Shown: piece after piece, positions 1 to 5,872 of the stretch | How the letters are laid out: each line of letters starts with the position of its first letter | Position numbering within the stretch: the stretch's first letter is position 1 | NCBI GenBank assembly: GCA_948944455.1 | Contig: CARBES010000029.1 | Coordinates: forward strand, 1 to 12,894 | Direction: 5' to 3' | Length of the DNA stretch: 12,894 bases | Source of the DNA: an uncultured Candidatus Saccharibacteria bacterium | GTDB taxonomy: Bacteria; Patescibacteriota; Saccharimonadia; Saccharimonadales; Saccharimonadaceae | The notes under the pieces: generated by a model | What the model saw: the letters and a program-made list of their open reading frames with translations, nothing else | Database searches by the model: none | Told to the model about the DNA's origin: nothing | Position numbers and translations under genes: made by a program

Positions 1-70
1 TCGCGAGGGGCTCGAACCCCCGACCTCCTCGGTGTAAACGAGGCGCTCTAGCCAGCTGAGCTAGCGACCC
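1..70 (-). tRNA. tRNA-Val (anticodon TAC), partial
   Basis: Read on the minus strand, this begins with acceptor strand GGGTCGC, then TA, a D arm (GCTC...GAGC), an anticodon stem CCTCG/CGAGG with loop TTTACAC (anticodon TAC, valine), and a T arm with loop TTCGAGC. The window edge cuts the 3' acceptor strand after GCGA, so the last three pairing bases, the discriminator and any CCA lie outside. The four acceptor bases that remain pair correctly. It decodes GTN valine codons. Confidence 0.95.
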
Positions 71-79
71 GATATCTAC

Positions 80-108
80 ATTATAGCACAAGACTAGGGA
101 AACGCCAA
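80..108 (-). promoter_or_regulatory. Promoter of tRNA-Val
   Basis: On the minus strand a -35 box TTGGCG (103-108) and a perfect -10 box TATAAT (80-85) are separated by 17 bases and end 9 bases before the mature tRNA 5' end. The -35 overlaps the T-tract of the preceding operon's terminator, so termination and re-initiation are packed together. Confidence 0.75.
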
Positions 109-137
109 GAAAAACCGCCCTGCACTCTGGCAGGGCG
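107..137 (-). terminator. Rho-independent terminator of the coiled-coil gene operon
   Basis: On the minus strand an 8-bp perfect stem (CGCCCTGC, 130-137, with its complement 116-123) and a 6-base loop are followed by GGTTTTTCTT. It lies 37 bases past the stop of the minus-strand gene ending at 175. Confidence 0.9.
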
Positions 138-174
138 ATTAGGAATGCTGAAAGAGAATCTTAGGAAGAGTAGG

Positions 175-1053
175 CTAAGCTGTAAGTGACTGGAAGAAGG
201 GCTCCAGGCATTCATCCTCGAATACGGGCTGAATCTGAACCTTGGAATTATGGACGATTTGGGTAATCCTGGCAAGAGTACGAATATCTCTCATGCGGAG
301 ATCTTGGAAATCGCTACGCTGGATCAATTCTGCGTAGAGCTCGTCGTTGCCGGTATCGTCCATGACAATCTTTATCTGGTTATCTACGGTTTCAATATTG
401 CCGTTGGTGTAGACGAAGACTTCTATCACCGTTAAAGCCTCAATTTGCTGCTGGATGTCGCGCAGCTCGATGATTTGCTCAGAGCGGCGCCGGGAAATAT
501 CGTTCATATCCTGAACGAGTTTGTTGTTGCGTTGGACGATCTGCTCATATGCAGTGCCTTTCTCCTTGAGAGCTTCTCGGATAGCTTCGATTTCGCTTTG
601 GATGCCACGCATTTGATCAAGACACTCGTAATGCAGACCATTCAGACGCTTATGTTCAGACTCCAACTTGATGACAGTGTTGCTAAGGGATTGTTCCTGA
701 GCATGCAGCTCGGCAAGCGGGTCGGACGGGGAAGTGGAAATTTCCATTGGGGGGGGGTTAGAGGTATTTTCGACACCTTCGGTTGCAACCTGAGCGTTTT
801 CGGCGGCTCGTTCGGCGAGCTTGCGGCTTTGCTTTTGGAGCCTTTTACCGCGCCGCAACGACTCGGCCTGATTTTTATCGCTGATTTTGCGCATTTGCCT
901 TATAATGTCGTCTCCGTCGGTGACAAACAAGCGCCGGATATGGTAGACGAGGTCGCTGTCGGTGCAGCCATACTTCAAAAGGCATTCCTCGAAGCCAATG
1001 CCGCGTTTCATGCCTTGCCTGATATCACGAGCGTCAAGAGCGTTTAGATTCAT
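175..1053 (-). CDS. Coiled-coil protein, unknown function, with an internal C9 tract
   Basis: I do not recognise a family. The product is 292 residues. Residues 1-45 look compact and helical, with a possible helix-turn-helix-like stretch (GFEECLLKYGCTDSDLVYHI). Residues 50-90 are rich in Lys, Arg and Glu. Residues 98-115 are a Pro/Ser/Thr linker, and about 115-205 form a long Glu/Gln/Leu coiled coil. A mixed C-terminal domain of about 80 residues follows. There is no signal peptide or membrane segment. The start is the second of two in-frame ATGs: the AGGAGG site lies 7 bases before it but only 1 base before the ATG at 1059. It follows the helix-turn-helix gene by 16 bases in the same operon, suggesting a shared role. 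Nine consecutive C bases encode residues N99-P102, so a slip of one base would truncate the protein. A plus-strand frame covers much of the gene but has no comparable ribosome site. Confidence 0.85.
   Translation of the reverse strand: MNLNALDARDIRQGMKRGIGFEECLLKYGCTDSDLVYHIRRLFVTDGDDIIRQMRKISDKNQAESLRRGKRLQKQSRKLAERAAENAQVATEGVENTSNPPPMEISTSPSDPLAELHAQEQSLSNTVIKLESEHKRLNGLHYECLDQMRGIQSEIEAIREALKEKGTAYEQIVQRNNKLVQDMNDISRRRSEQIIELRDIQQQIEALTVIEVFVYTNGNIETVDNQIKIVMDDTGNDELYAELIQRSDFQDLRMRDIRTLARITQIVHNSKVQIQPVFEDECLEPFFQSLTA
749..757 (-). repeat. C9 homopolymer inside a coding region
   Basis: Nine G on the plus strand are nine C in the minus-strand coding frame (codons aac ccc ccc cca). The tract lies in the Pro-rich linker before the coiled coil. 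Runs of this length are typical of slippage-prone contingency tracts. Confidence 0.95.
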
Positions 1054-1069
1054 AATCATTCCTCCTGTG

Positions 1070-1444
1070 TCATAGACATAAATCGAGCATTTCTTGGCCT
1101 AGAATATCGCTGGTGATAGTAACGAGCAAAGTATCGACACCCCGTAGCATGTCGCTGAGATCCTTGCGAAACTGGGCGATGTCGACTGGTGCCAGCAGGG
1201 CATAGGAATATTCATGGGGGACATGCGGGGAATGTGGCCGCTCGAGGAGCGACTCGCGGGTAATAGGGGTGTCGGGGTGAGTCGCGTTGTACTGCTGGAC
1301 TACTCGGTCCAGGTTGCGGTAGACAGTGCTGGTGTCGAGATTGAACTTGTAGGCGATCTCCTTAATAGAGAGACCTTGATCTCGGAGTTGCAGAAAGTTT
1401 TTCAGCATTTGAAAAGTGCGTTCGCTTTGACTTGGTAGAGCCAT
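1070..1444 (-). CDS. Small helix-turn-helix protein
   Basis: The product is 124 residues and probably binds DNA as a regulator. Residues about 20-50 (GLSIKEIAYKFNLDTSTVYR) form a classic helix-turn-helix of the kind seen in sigma-like and resolvase-like C-terminal domains. The rest has no family I can name. The start MALPSQ is chosen because AAGGAGGG lies 8 bases before it; a longer frame reaching 1534 would run back through the promoter. It is the first gene of the operon and is followed by the coiled-coil gene after 16 bases. A perfect-consensus promoter suggests strong transcription or a regulated operator, but no operator repeat is evident. Confidence 0.85.
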   Translation of the reverse strand: MALPSQSERTFQMLKNFLQLRDQGLSIKEIAYKFNLDTSTVYRNLDRVVQQYNATHPDTPITRESLLERPHSPHVPHEYSYALLAPVDIAQFRKDLSDMLRGVDTLLVTITSDILGQEMLDLCL

Positions 1445-1499
1445 AGGGATAACCCTCCTTATCACATATTTTCGACCAAAAGCGAATGGTCTATCTACC

Positions 1500-1528
1500 A
1501 TTGTATCACACAAAGTTGAATTTGTCAA
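1500..1528 (-). promoter_or_regulatory. Consensus sigma-70-type promoter
   Basis: On the minus strand TTGACA (1523-1528), exactly 17 bases, then TACAAT (1500-1505). It drives the helix-turn-helix/coiled-coil operon with an untranslated leader of about 50 bases. Confidence 0.9.
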
Positions 1529-1618
1529 TAGCATAGAGGTAATCGGGAAATATAATAAATCCTTAGATTAGTTAATTCTAGACCTTCTTCAACCTGGGGT
1601 AAGCCATGTTTTTTCATA

Positions 1619-1750
1619 TTCTCTAAGGCAGCTATCGTATTCTTCGAAACCCGCTTCGTCGTTACCTGTCGTTACAGGAACTCCTCGCTTCGACCACTCC
1701 CCGTTGGTCGTGGAGAGTTTCGAAAGAATAGATAGCTAAGTCTTAGAGAA
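1619..1750. repeat. 132-bp imperfect palindrome with two inner hairpins
   Basis: The outer arms pair over most of 32 bases: TTCTCTAAG (1619-1627) with CTTAGAGAA (1742-1750), AGCTATC (1630-1636) with GATAGCT (1731-1737), and TTCGAAAC (1643-1650) with GTTTCGAA (1717-1724). Inside are CCTGT-CGTT-ACAGG (1665-1678) and CGACCA/TGGTCG (1691-1710). T-rich DNA follows at 1765-1790 on the plus strand. A plus-strand TATAAT near 1551 has no good -35. It could be a structured RNA on either strand, a REP/MITE-like element or a recombination relic. On the minus strand a start-less open frame of 48 codons (1735 down to 1589) runs through it; I do not call it a gene. I recognise no known RNA family. Confidence 0.6.
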
Positions 1751-1904
1751 ACAGAATCAAGAATTTCCCTTCTTTTCCTTTTTTCTCATTGGGTTGTAAT
1801 ATTGCTAGCAATACATTCCTTTGCGTAATACCAGTATTTTGTTCGCCAAAACCGTGTCCGTTACTCCAAAACTAATGAGTGTGGCAGACATACAATCTTA
1901 ATTC

Positions 1905-1936
1905 TCCCTTGATTACTCTATGGCTAGACAACGGAG
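1905..1936 (-). repeat. Conserved cassette 3' block, copy A-left
   Basis: On the minus strand CTCCGTTGTCTAGCCATAG and the following bases through the stop to AATCAAGGGA are shared with 2312-2344 and 8744-8778. The block encodes LRCLAIE-stop and stays conserved for about 10 bases past it. It forms the distal conserved flank of the variable segment. Confidence 0.85.
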
Positions 1937-2149
1937 GGGGAAGCCCCAGAAACGTGAATGGCCTGCAAAACTTGTAACTACGCCATTGCCGAAAGCGTCC
2001 AGCCCTGAGATACTATCTAGCTTGCTCGAATCGTTATATGCGCTAGTATGAGCCCATAGAAGGATGCGCTGCGTATTGTCTGAGTTTTTTCCTAGGATTA
2101 TATTAACGAACCCGCTGCGGACGATATACTTTTCTTCGTCCGCAGCGGG
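1913..2149 (-). pseudogene. Silent variable cassette, locus A left arm (start-less)
   Basis: This is a 78-residue open frame. It begins in the palindromic core as PAADEEKYIVRSG, continues through a variable segment with no close copy in the window, and ends RFWGFPLRCLAIE followed by TAA. The layout resembles the end of DUF1566/FISUMP-like surface proteins, whose C-termini read roughly WSST...YYL.F....VYP...FS(L/V)RC(V/L)A; that family link is from memory. An in-frame stop lies five codons upstream of the core, with no ATG between and no ribosome site, so it cannot be expressed as it stands. Its mate arm runs outward from the same core on the other strand. I infer a donor cassette for an acceptor gene elsewhere. 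Confidence 0.75.
2111..2149. repeat. Palindromic 39-bp coding core, copy A
   Basis: Two perfect 14-bp inverted arms (2111-2124 and 2136-2149) flank an asymmetric 11-base spacer. The length is exactly 13 codons and codon boundaries coincide on both strands: plus reads PAADDILFFVRSG, minus reads PAADEEKYIVRSG. The copy at 8549-8587 matches at 37 of 39 positions, and similarity stops abruptly at the core edges. Inverted arms around a short asymmetric spacer resemble tyrosine-recombinase sites of the lox/FRT type, although the 11-base spacer is longer than their usual 6-8. It is not followed by a T-tract, so it is not a typical terminator. Confidence 0.9.
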
Positions 2150-2332
2150 TTTATGTCTATATATTCAGCAATTCTTGCTTATCCTGCACACGGTGGGCAT
2201 ATGTTTTCAGCGACGGTAGTTGACGTTTCTATAGATATGGCGTCCGGCATTGGTTATGTCGACGAACAGATTTTTATACATGATGAGTATAAACGAGCTC
2301 ATGACTTCTCCCTCCGTTGTCTAGCCATATAG
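2111..2332 (+). pseudogene. Silent variable cassette, locus A right arm (start-less)
   Basis: This 73-residue open frame begins PAADDILFFVRSG in the shared core, passes through a variable segment and ends HDFSLRCLAI followed by TAG. A two-base AT insertion relative to the other copies (CCATATAGAG instead of CCATAGAG) replaces the usual final E-TAA with an earlier TAG. An in-frame stop lies at 2093-2095, with no start codon before the core. An internal ATG at 2153 has no proper ribosome site. It is the mirror partner of the left arm, and both share the first 39 bp. Confidence 0.75.
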
Positions 2333-2344
2333 AGTAATCAAGGG
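2312..2344 (+). repeat. Conserved cassette 3' block, copy A-right
   Basis: The same block as 1905-1936, inverted, with a two-base AT insertion after CCAT. Together the two copies look like terminal inverted repeats of a 440-bp element centred on the core hairpin, but they are better explained as the conserved coding ends of the two divergent arms. Confidence 0.85.
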
Positions 2345-2610
2345 GAGGAGGAAGATAGAAAACATTGCTAGGTGGGGTAATTTCGGCTTGGCTGTGCGTT
2401 AGTGTGATGCTAGAATGGAGTAGCCTACTTTTGCCCTGCCTTAGGCTAGCACAAAACAAAAAATTTTTGCAAGCACAAGCGGGGTTAAAAAGGAATTTTA
2501 GCTGAACAACAAAGTTGATCATAAGAGGTAAAAAGTGAATAAAAAAATTGTTCAGTGACGTAAAATCTGTTGATGTGTAGGAGGGTAAGGAAGACTATTT
2601 AGGGTAGAAG
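2345..2610. other. AT-rich intergenic stretch with inverted repeats
   Basis: No convincing gene. There is a 7-bp hairpin TAGCCTA/TAGGCTA near 2420-2456 and an 8-bp inverted repeat CTGAACAA/TTGTTCAG around 2500-2555 that encloses an A-rich stretch. A minus-strand frame of 82 codons (2274-2522) overlaps the cassette arm and is rejected. Confidence 0.5.
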
Positions 2611-2619
2611 TGGTACAAT
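2611..2619 (+). promoter_or_regulatory. Extended -10 promoter of the HD-domain gene
   Basis: TGG followed by TACAAT (2614-2619) forms an extended -10; the -35 region is weak. The predicted leader is about 50 bases. Confidence 0.6.
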
Positions 2620-2674
2620 ATGGTTGTAGTACTGGGGTGTGAGATCTAAGAACGTTTTGAAAGGAGAAAAGACC

Positions 2675-3412
2675 ATGGGTGACAGTGAAAAGAAAATGAC
2701 TGGAGTAGGCAGACAATTTTCCGCGGACAAGATGTACGTTTTTCTGAAAGGGGCCCTGACTGGGGCTGGGATGACTGAAGCAGTGCGAGCGTTAGCGTAT
2801 ATGCGCAAGCATCATGAAGGTCAATACCGGGACGACGGTCAGCCCTACGCGGTGCACCCGCTGATGATGGCGTGCTATGCGATGTCGCTGGAGAGTGAGT
2901 TTATCGATGATGTCGTGATGGCGGGGACACTGTTGCATGACGTCTGCGAGGAAACCAATACTCCGGTAGATGAGCTGCCATTCAGTGCTGAAGTGAGGCG
3001 GGCGGTGAAGTACGTGACGCTGACGCGCTTTAAGGACGAGACCAAGTTCGAGCACAAGAAGCGTTACATGAACGAGCTTCTGGAGTGCCAGGCGTCGGTC
3101 ATCATCAAGGCGATCGACAAGATGTTTAACCTGATGACGATGTCGGCCGTTTTTCCGGACGACAAGGTGCGCAAGAATGTGGTCGAGGTGGACGTGCTGT
3201 TCTTACCGGTATTGCGTGAGGCAAAGCAGAAGTGGCCAGAGATGTCGCGGCTGCTTTGGGTGCTCCGGACGGGTGTCCGCGGGCTGAACGATACTCTGGC
3301 TTTGCAGCTGGGCGTGATGTTGACTGACGAAGAGTTTGTTAACCTACCGACTGCGGTGGATTATTCGTACTTGTTAACTGGAGTTCAGACTCCGACTTCG
3401 ATGTCGACATGA
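2675..3412 (+). CDS. HD-domain phosphohydrolase, RelA/SpoT-hydrolase (MESH1-like)
   Basis: A 245-residue HD-superfamily protein resembling the (p)ppGpp hydrolase half of SpoT and the stand-alone MESH1 type. Visible metal and active-site motifs are H61 in GQPYAVHPLMMA, H88-D89 in AGTLLHDVCEE, and D148...N152 in IIKAIDKMFNLM. No synthetase, TGS or ACT domain follows; the C-terminal 85 residues are helical and unassigned. The family would remove the 3' pyrophosphate of ppGpp or a related nucleotide in the cytoplasm; the actual substrate is inferred. ATG at 2675 is chosen because AAAGGAG lies 8 bases upstream; the GTG at 2639 has no such site. It is a single gene with its own promoter and terminator. 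Confidence 0.85.
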   Translation: MGDSEKKMTGVGRQFSADKMYVFLKGALTGAGMTEAVRALAYMRKHHEGQYRDDGQPYAVHPLMMACYAMSLESEFIDDVVMAGTLLHDVCEETNTPVDELPFSAEVRRAVKYVTLTRFKDETKFEHKKRYMNELLECQASVIIKAIDKMFNLMTMSAVFPDDKVRKNVVEVDVLFLPVLREAKQKWPEMSRLLWVLRTGVRGLNDTLALQLGVMLTDEEFVNLPTAVDYSYLLTGVQTPTSMST

Positions 3413-3423
3413 TTTTCTCTAAT

Positions 3424-3457
3424 AGGGCCATCCTTCATGGGTAGCCCTGTCTTTTTG
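3424..3457 (+). terminator. Terminator of the HD-domain gene
   Basis: Hairpin AGGGC-C-ATCC-TTCAT-GGG-TA-GCCCT (3424-3448) followed by GTCTTTTTG. The T-tract merges into the promoter region of the next gene. Confidence 0.8.
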
Positions 3458-3469
3458 TGCGTAGGCGTA

Positions 3470-3478
3470 TGATATAAT
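3470..3478 (+). promoter_or_regulatory. Extended -10 promoter of the NUDIX gene
   Basis: TGA-TATAAT (TATAAT at 3473-3478) with a weak -35 in the preceding T-rich terminator tail. The leader is about 20 bases before the ribosome site TAAGGAGG. Confidence 0.6.
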
Positions 3479-3505
3479 TGAGATAAATTAGGTAAGGAGG
3501 AATAG

Positions 3506-3976
3506 ATGGTAAAGGAGTTTTTCGGAGAAGGGAATTCGGCGGTGCGGCCAGACAAGCCGATGACGGAGCGTGAAGTAGTTGTAGTGGTAGTGAAGCACCC
3601 GACTGAGGAGAAATATCTTTGCGAACAGAAACGAAAGACTGGCTGGGTGGAGTTTGTGATGGGTGGAATTGACGGCGACGAAACACCGATCGAGGCAGCG
3701 AAGCGTGAAGTAGCAGAGGAAACCGGCTATACGGAGTTGACGGACTTGGTGGTACGGCCAGAAATCTGCTACGATAACTTTTACGCGGCACATAAGGGCG
3801 TGAACCGGCATATTACCGTGCATATCGTGACGGGGAAGTTGGCGAATTTGAATCAGACAGAGCGTACCGAGGAAGAAACGGAGATTGCGGATGTGATTTG
3901 GCTGACGGCAGACGAGGTAGCGGAGAAGCTGGCGCAGGAAGAACATCGGTGGATTTGGGAAGTAGTGAATAGTTAA
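3506..3976 (+). CDS. NUDIX hydrolase
   Basis: A 156-residue single-domain NUDIX protein. The signature at residues 53-75 is complete: G-x5-E-x7-REVAEETGY matches GX5EX7REUXEEXGU, so a metal-dependent nucleoside-diphosphate-X hydrolase activity is likely. The substrate cannot be read from the sequence. Segment FYAAHKGVNRH reminds me of NUDIX domains that accompany leucyl-tRNA synthetase in candidate-phyla bacteria; this is from memory and uncertain. The ATG is preceded by AAGGAGG at 5 bases. It is transcribed alone, upstream of thrS. Confidence 0.9.
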   Translation: MVKEFFGEGNSAVRPDKPMTEREVVVVVVKHPTEEKYLCEQKRKTGWVEFVMGGIDGDETPIEAAKREVAEETGYTELTDLVVRPEICYDNFYAAHKGVNRHITVHIVTGKLANLNQTERTEEETEIADVIWLTADEVAEKLAQEEHRWIWEVVNS

Positions 3977-3999
3977 CTTATAATTATTGTATGAGAATG

Positions 4000-4023
4000 G
4001 TCATCTTTCTGGGTGGCTGTTTT
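4000..4023 (+). terminator. Probable terminator after the NUDIX gene
   Basis: A hairpin GTCATC-TTTCT-GGGTGGC using several G-T pairs, followed by TGTTTT. It is weaker than the other terminators in the window. Confidence 0.5.
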
Positions 4024-4026
4024 CAT

Positions 4027-4054
4027 ATGACGAAGGCGGAAACTGTGGTATAAT
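4027..4054 (+). promoter_or_regulatory. Promoter of the thrS operon
   Basis: -35 ATGACG (4027-4032), 16-base spacer, -10 TATAAT (4049-4054), then a leader of about 35 bases. No T-box-like structure is visible in so short a leader. Confidence 0.6.
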
Positions 4055-4096
4055 TATTAGATAATAAAGCTGGGAAACCAGAGAAAGGATAAAGCC

Positions 4097-5863
4097 ATGG
4101 AAGAAGTTGAAAAAATGCGACATAGTCTGAGCCATGTTTTGGCGGCAGCGGTGCGGGAGCTTTATCCGACAACAACCTTTGGGATTGGCCCAGCGATTGA
4201 CAATGGTTTTTATTACGATATTGACTTTGGTGACACGAAAGTTTCAGATACGGATCTTGCAAAGATTGAGAAGAAGATGCGGGGAATTATTGCACGTGGG
4301 TGCAAGATGGTGCGTCGTGAAGCAAGCCGGGAAGAAGCGCTAGATTGGGCTAAGAAGAATGGGCAGCGGTTCAAAACGGAGTTGATTAGCGAGTTGCCGG
4401 ACGGGGCGACGATTACTTTCTATGATTTGGTTGACCCGAAGGGGGAAGTATTGTTCACTGACCTCTGCAAAGGCCCACATATTGATAACCTGAAGGAAGT
4501 CGGAGCGTTCCAGTTGCAGCGAGTGGCGGGTGCGTACTGGCGGGGTGACGAAAAGCGAGAGATGTTGACGCGGATTTATGGGGTGGCGTTCGCGACGGAG
4601 GATGAGCTGAAGGAGTATCTGAAGCGTCAAGAAGAGGCAAAATTGCGCGACCATCGTCGACTAGGTAAGGAATTGGATCTTTTCTGTTTCTCGGATCTAG
4701 TCGGGGCGGGGTTGCCACTATTTACGCCGCGAGGGACGGTATTGCGCGAGGAATTGACAGATTTGTCGTTTGGTTTAAGGGGTGGAGCTGGGTTTAGGAA
4801 GGTTTGGACGCCACATATTACGAAGGTGGATTTATATAAGAAATCAGGGCACTTTGCGAAGTTTGGTGATGAGCTTTTTATGGTGCATTCGCAAGTAAAT
4901 GGGGAAGAATTTGCTCTAAAGCCGATGAACTGCCCACATCATGCACAAATTTTCGCTTCGCGGCCGCGAACCTACCGTGAGATGCCAGTGCGCTATATGG
5001 AGGCGACAACGGATTATCGTGACGAGAAGACCGGCGAACTTGGGGGGCTTAGTCGAGTGCGATCGTTGACGCAAGATGACTCGCACGTGTTCTGTCGTAA
5101 GGACCAGATTAAGGATGAGATCCAGACATTAGTTGGAATTGTGCGCAAGCTCTATACGACGGTAGGGATGAACAAATTGCGGGCACGGCTGAGCTATCGA
5201 GATAGTAGTGATAAATATTTGGGTGACCCAGAGCTCTGGAAGATGGCGCAGGCTCAGATTAAAGAGGCTGCGGTCGAGAATGGTCTAGACTATTTTGAGC
5301 AAGAAGGCGAAGCGGCGTTTTATGGGCCGAAGATTGATTTTATGGCGGAGGACGCAATCGGACGCGAACATCAAGTAGCGACGGTGCAACTAGATTTTGT
5401 ACAACCAGAGCGGTTTGAGCTAGAATTCGTGAATGAGAAGGGTGAAAAAGAGCGTCCAGTAATGATCCATCACGCGACTTTAGGCTCGATTGAGCGGTTT
5501 ATGAGTGTATTTATCGAACATACGGGAGGTTGGTTCCCGTTGTGGTGTGCGCCGGAGCAAGTACGGGTCTTAACTGTGAATGATCAGGTAGAGGATTATG
5601 TGAAAGAGATTGAAGAAGTATTAGGGGGTGTGGTGCTAAATGAGCCTGTGAAGAACAATGAGTTGAGGTTCGAGATTGATCGAAGCGACGATAGCCTAGG
5701 CAAGAAGATCAAACGAGCAACCGAGATAAAGATACCAGTAGTACTGATCGTAGGACCAAAGGATGCCGAAGTACGTGAGGTGAGCGTGCGGACGCGTGAG
5801 GGGGAAGAGAAGGTGAAACTGGGGGATTTGGTGGAGTTTTTGCAAAAACGAGCTGAGAAATAA
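4097..5863 (+). CDS. thrS: Threonine--tRNA ligase, lacking the TGS domain
   Basis: Charges tRNA-Thr with threonine using ATP. At 588 residues it is shorter than the E. coli enzyme (642) because the N-terminal TGS domain is absent: the protein begins directly with the editing (SAD) domain, with H9-x3-H13 (RHSLSHV) and DLCKGPH. The class II catalytic core carries the zinc ligands C279 (KPMNCPHH), H330 (QDDSHVFC) and H458 (PVMIHHATLGS). Motif 2 is TTDYRDEKTGELGGLSRVRS and motif 3 GSIERFMSVFIEH. The C-terminal anticodon-binding domain starts at APEQVRVLTVND. The ATG has AAAGGA at 7 bases. It is the first gene of a five-gene operon. Confidence 0.97.
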   Translation: MEEVEKMRHSLSHVLAAAVRELYPTTTFGIGPAIDNGFYYDIDFGDTKVSDTDLAKIEKKMRGIIARGCKMVRREASREEALDWAKKNGQRFKTELISELPDGATITFYDLVDPKGEVLFTDLCKGPHIDNLKEVGAFQLQRVAGAYWRGDEKREMLTRIYGVAFATEDELKEYLKRQEEAKLRDHRRLGKELDLFCFSDLVGAGLPLFTPRGTVLREELTDLSFGLRGGAGFRKVWTPHITKVDLYKKSGHFAKFGDELFMVHSQVNGEEFALKPMNCPHHAQIFASRPRTYREMPVRYMEATTDYRDEKTGELGGLSRVRSLTQDDSHVFCRKDQIKDEIQTLVGIVRKLYTTVGMNKLRARLSYRDSSDKYLGDPELWKMAQAQIKEAAVENGLDYFEQEGEAAFYGPKIDFMAEDAIGREHQVATVQLDFVQPERFELEFVNEKGEKERPVMIHHATLGSIERFMSVFIEHTGGWFPLWCAPEQVRVLTVNDQVEDYVKEIEEVLGGVVLNEPVKNNELRFEIDRSDDSLGKKIKRATEIKIPVVLIVGPKDAEVREVSVRTREGEEKVKLGDLVEFLQKRAEK

Positions 5864-5872
5864 TAAGCTTAG

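Noticed and set aside
445..1047. 200-codon plus-strand frame as the real gene here.
   Set aside because: No ribosome site or promoter supports it, whereas the minus-strand frame has a consensus promoter, an AGGAGG site and a terminator.
2111..2149. Strong GC-rich hairpin as a rho-independent terminator (also at 8549-8587).
   Set aside because: No T-run follows on either strand, and the coding palindrome explains the pairing.
1905..2344. Looks like a 440-bp MITE with about 32-bp terminal inverted repeats and a central hairpin.
   Set aside because: The inverted ends encode LRCLAI-stop in both arms and the hairpin encodes PAAD...VRSG in frame, so a mirrored pair of coding cassettes explains the symmetry better. 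No target-site duplication was seen.
2274..2522. 82-codon minus-strand frame as a gene.
   Set aside because: It has no ribosome site, is of unlikely composition, and overlaps the conserved end of a cassette arm on the other strand.
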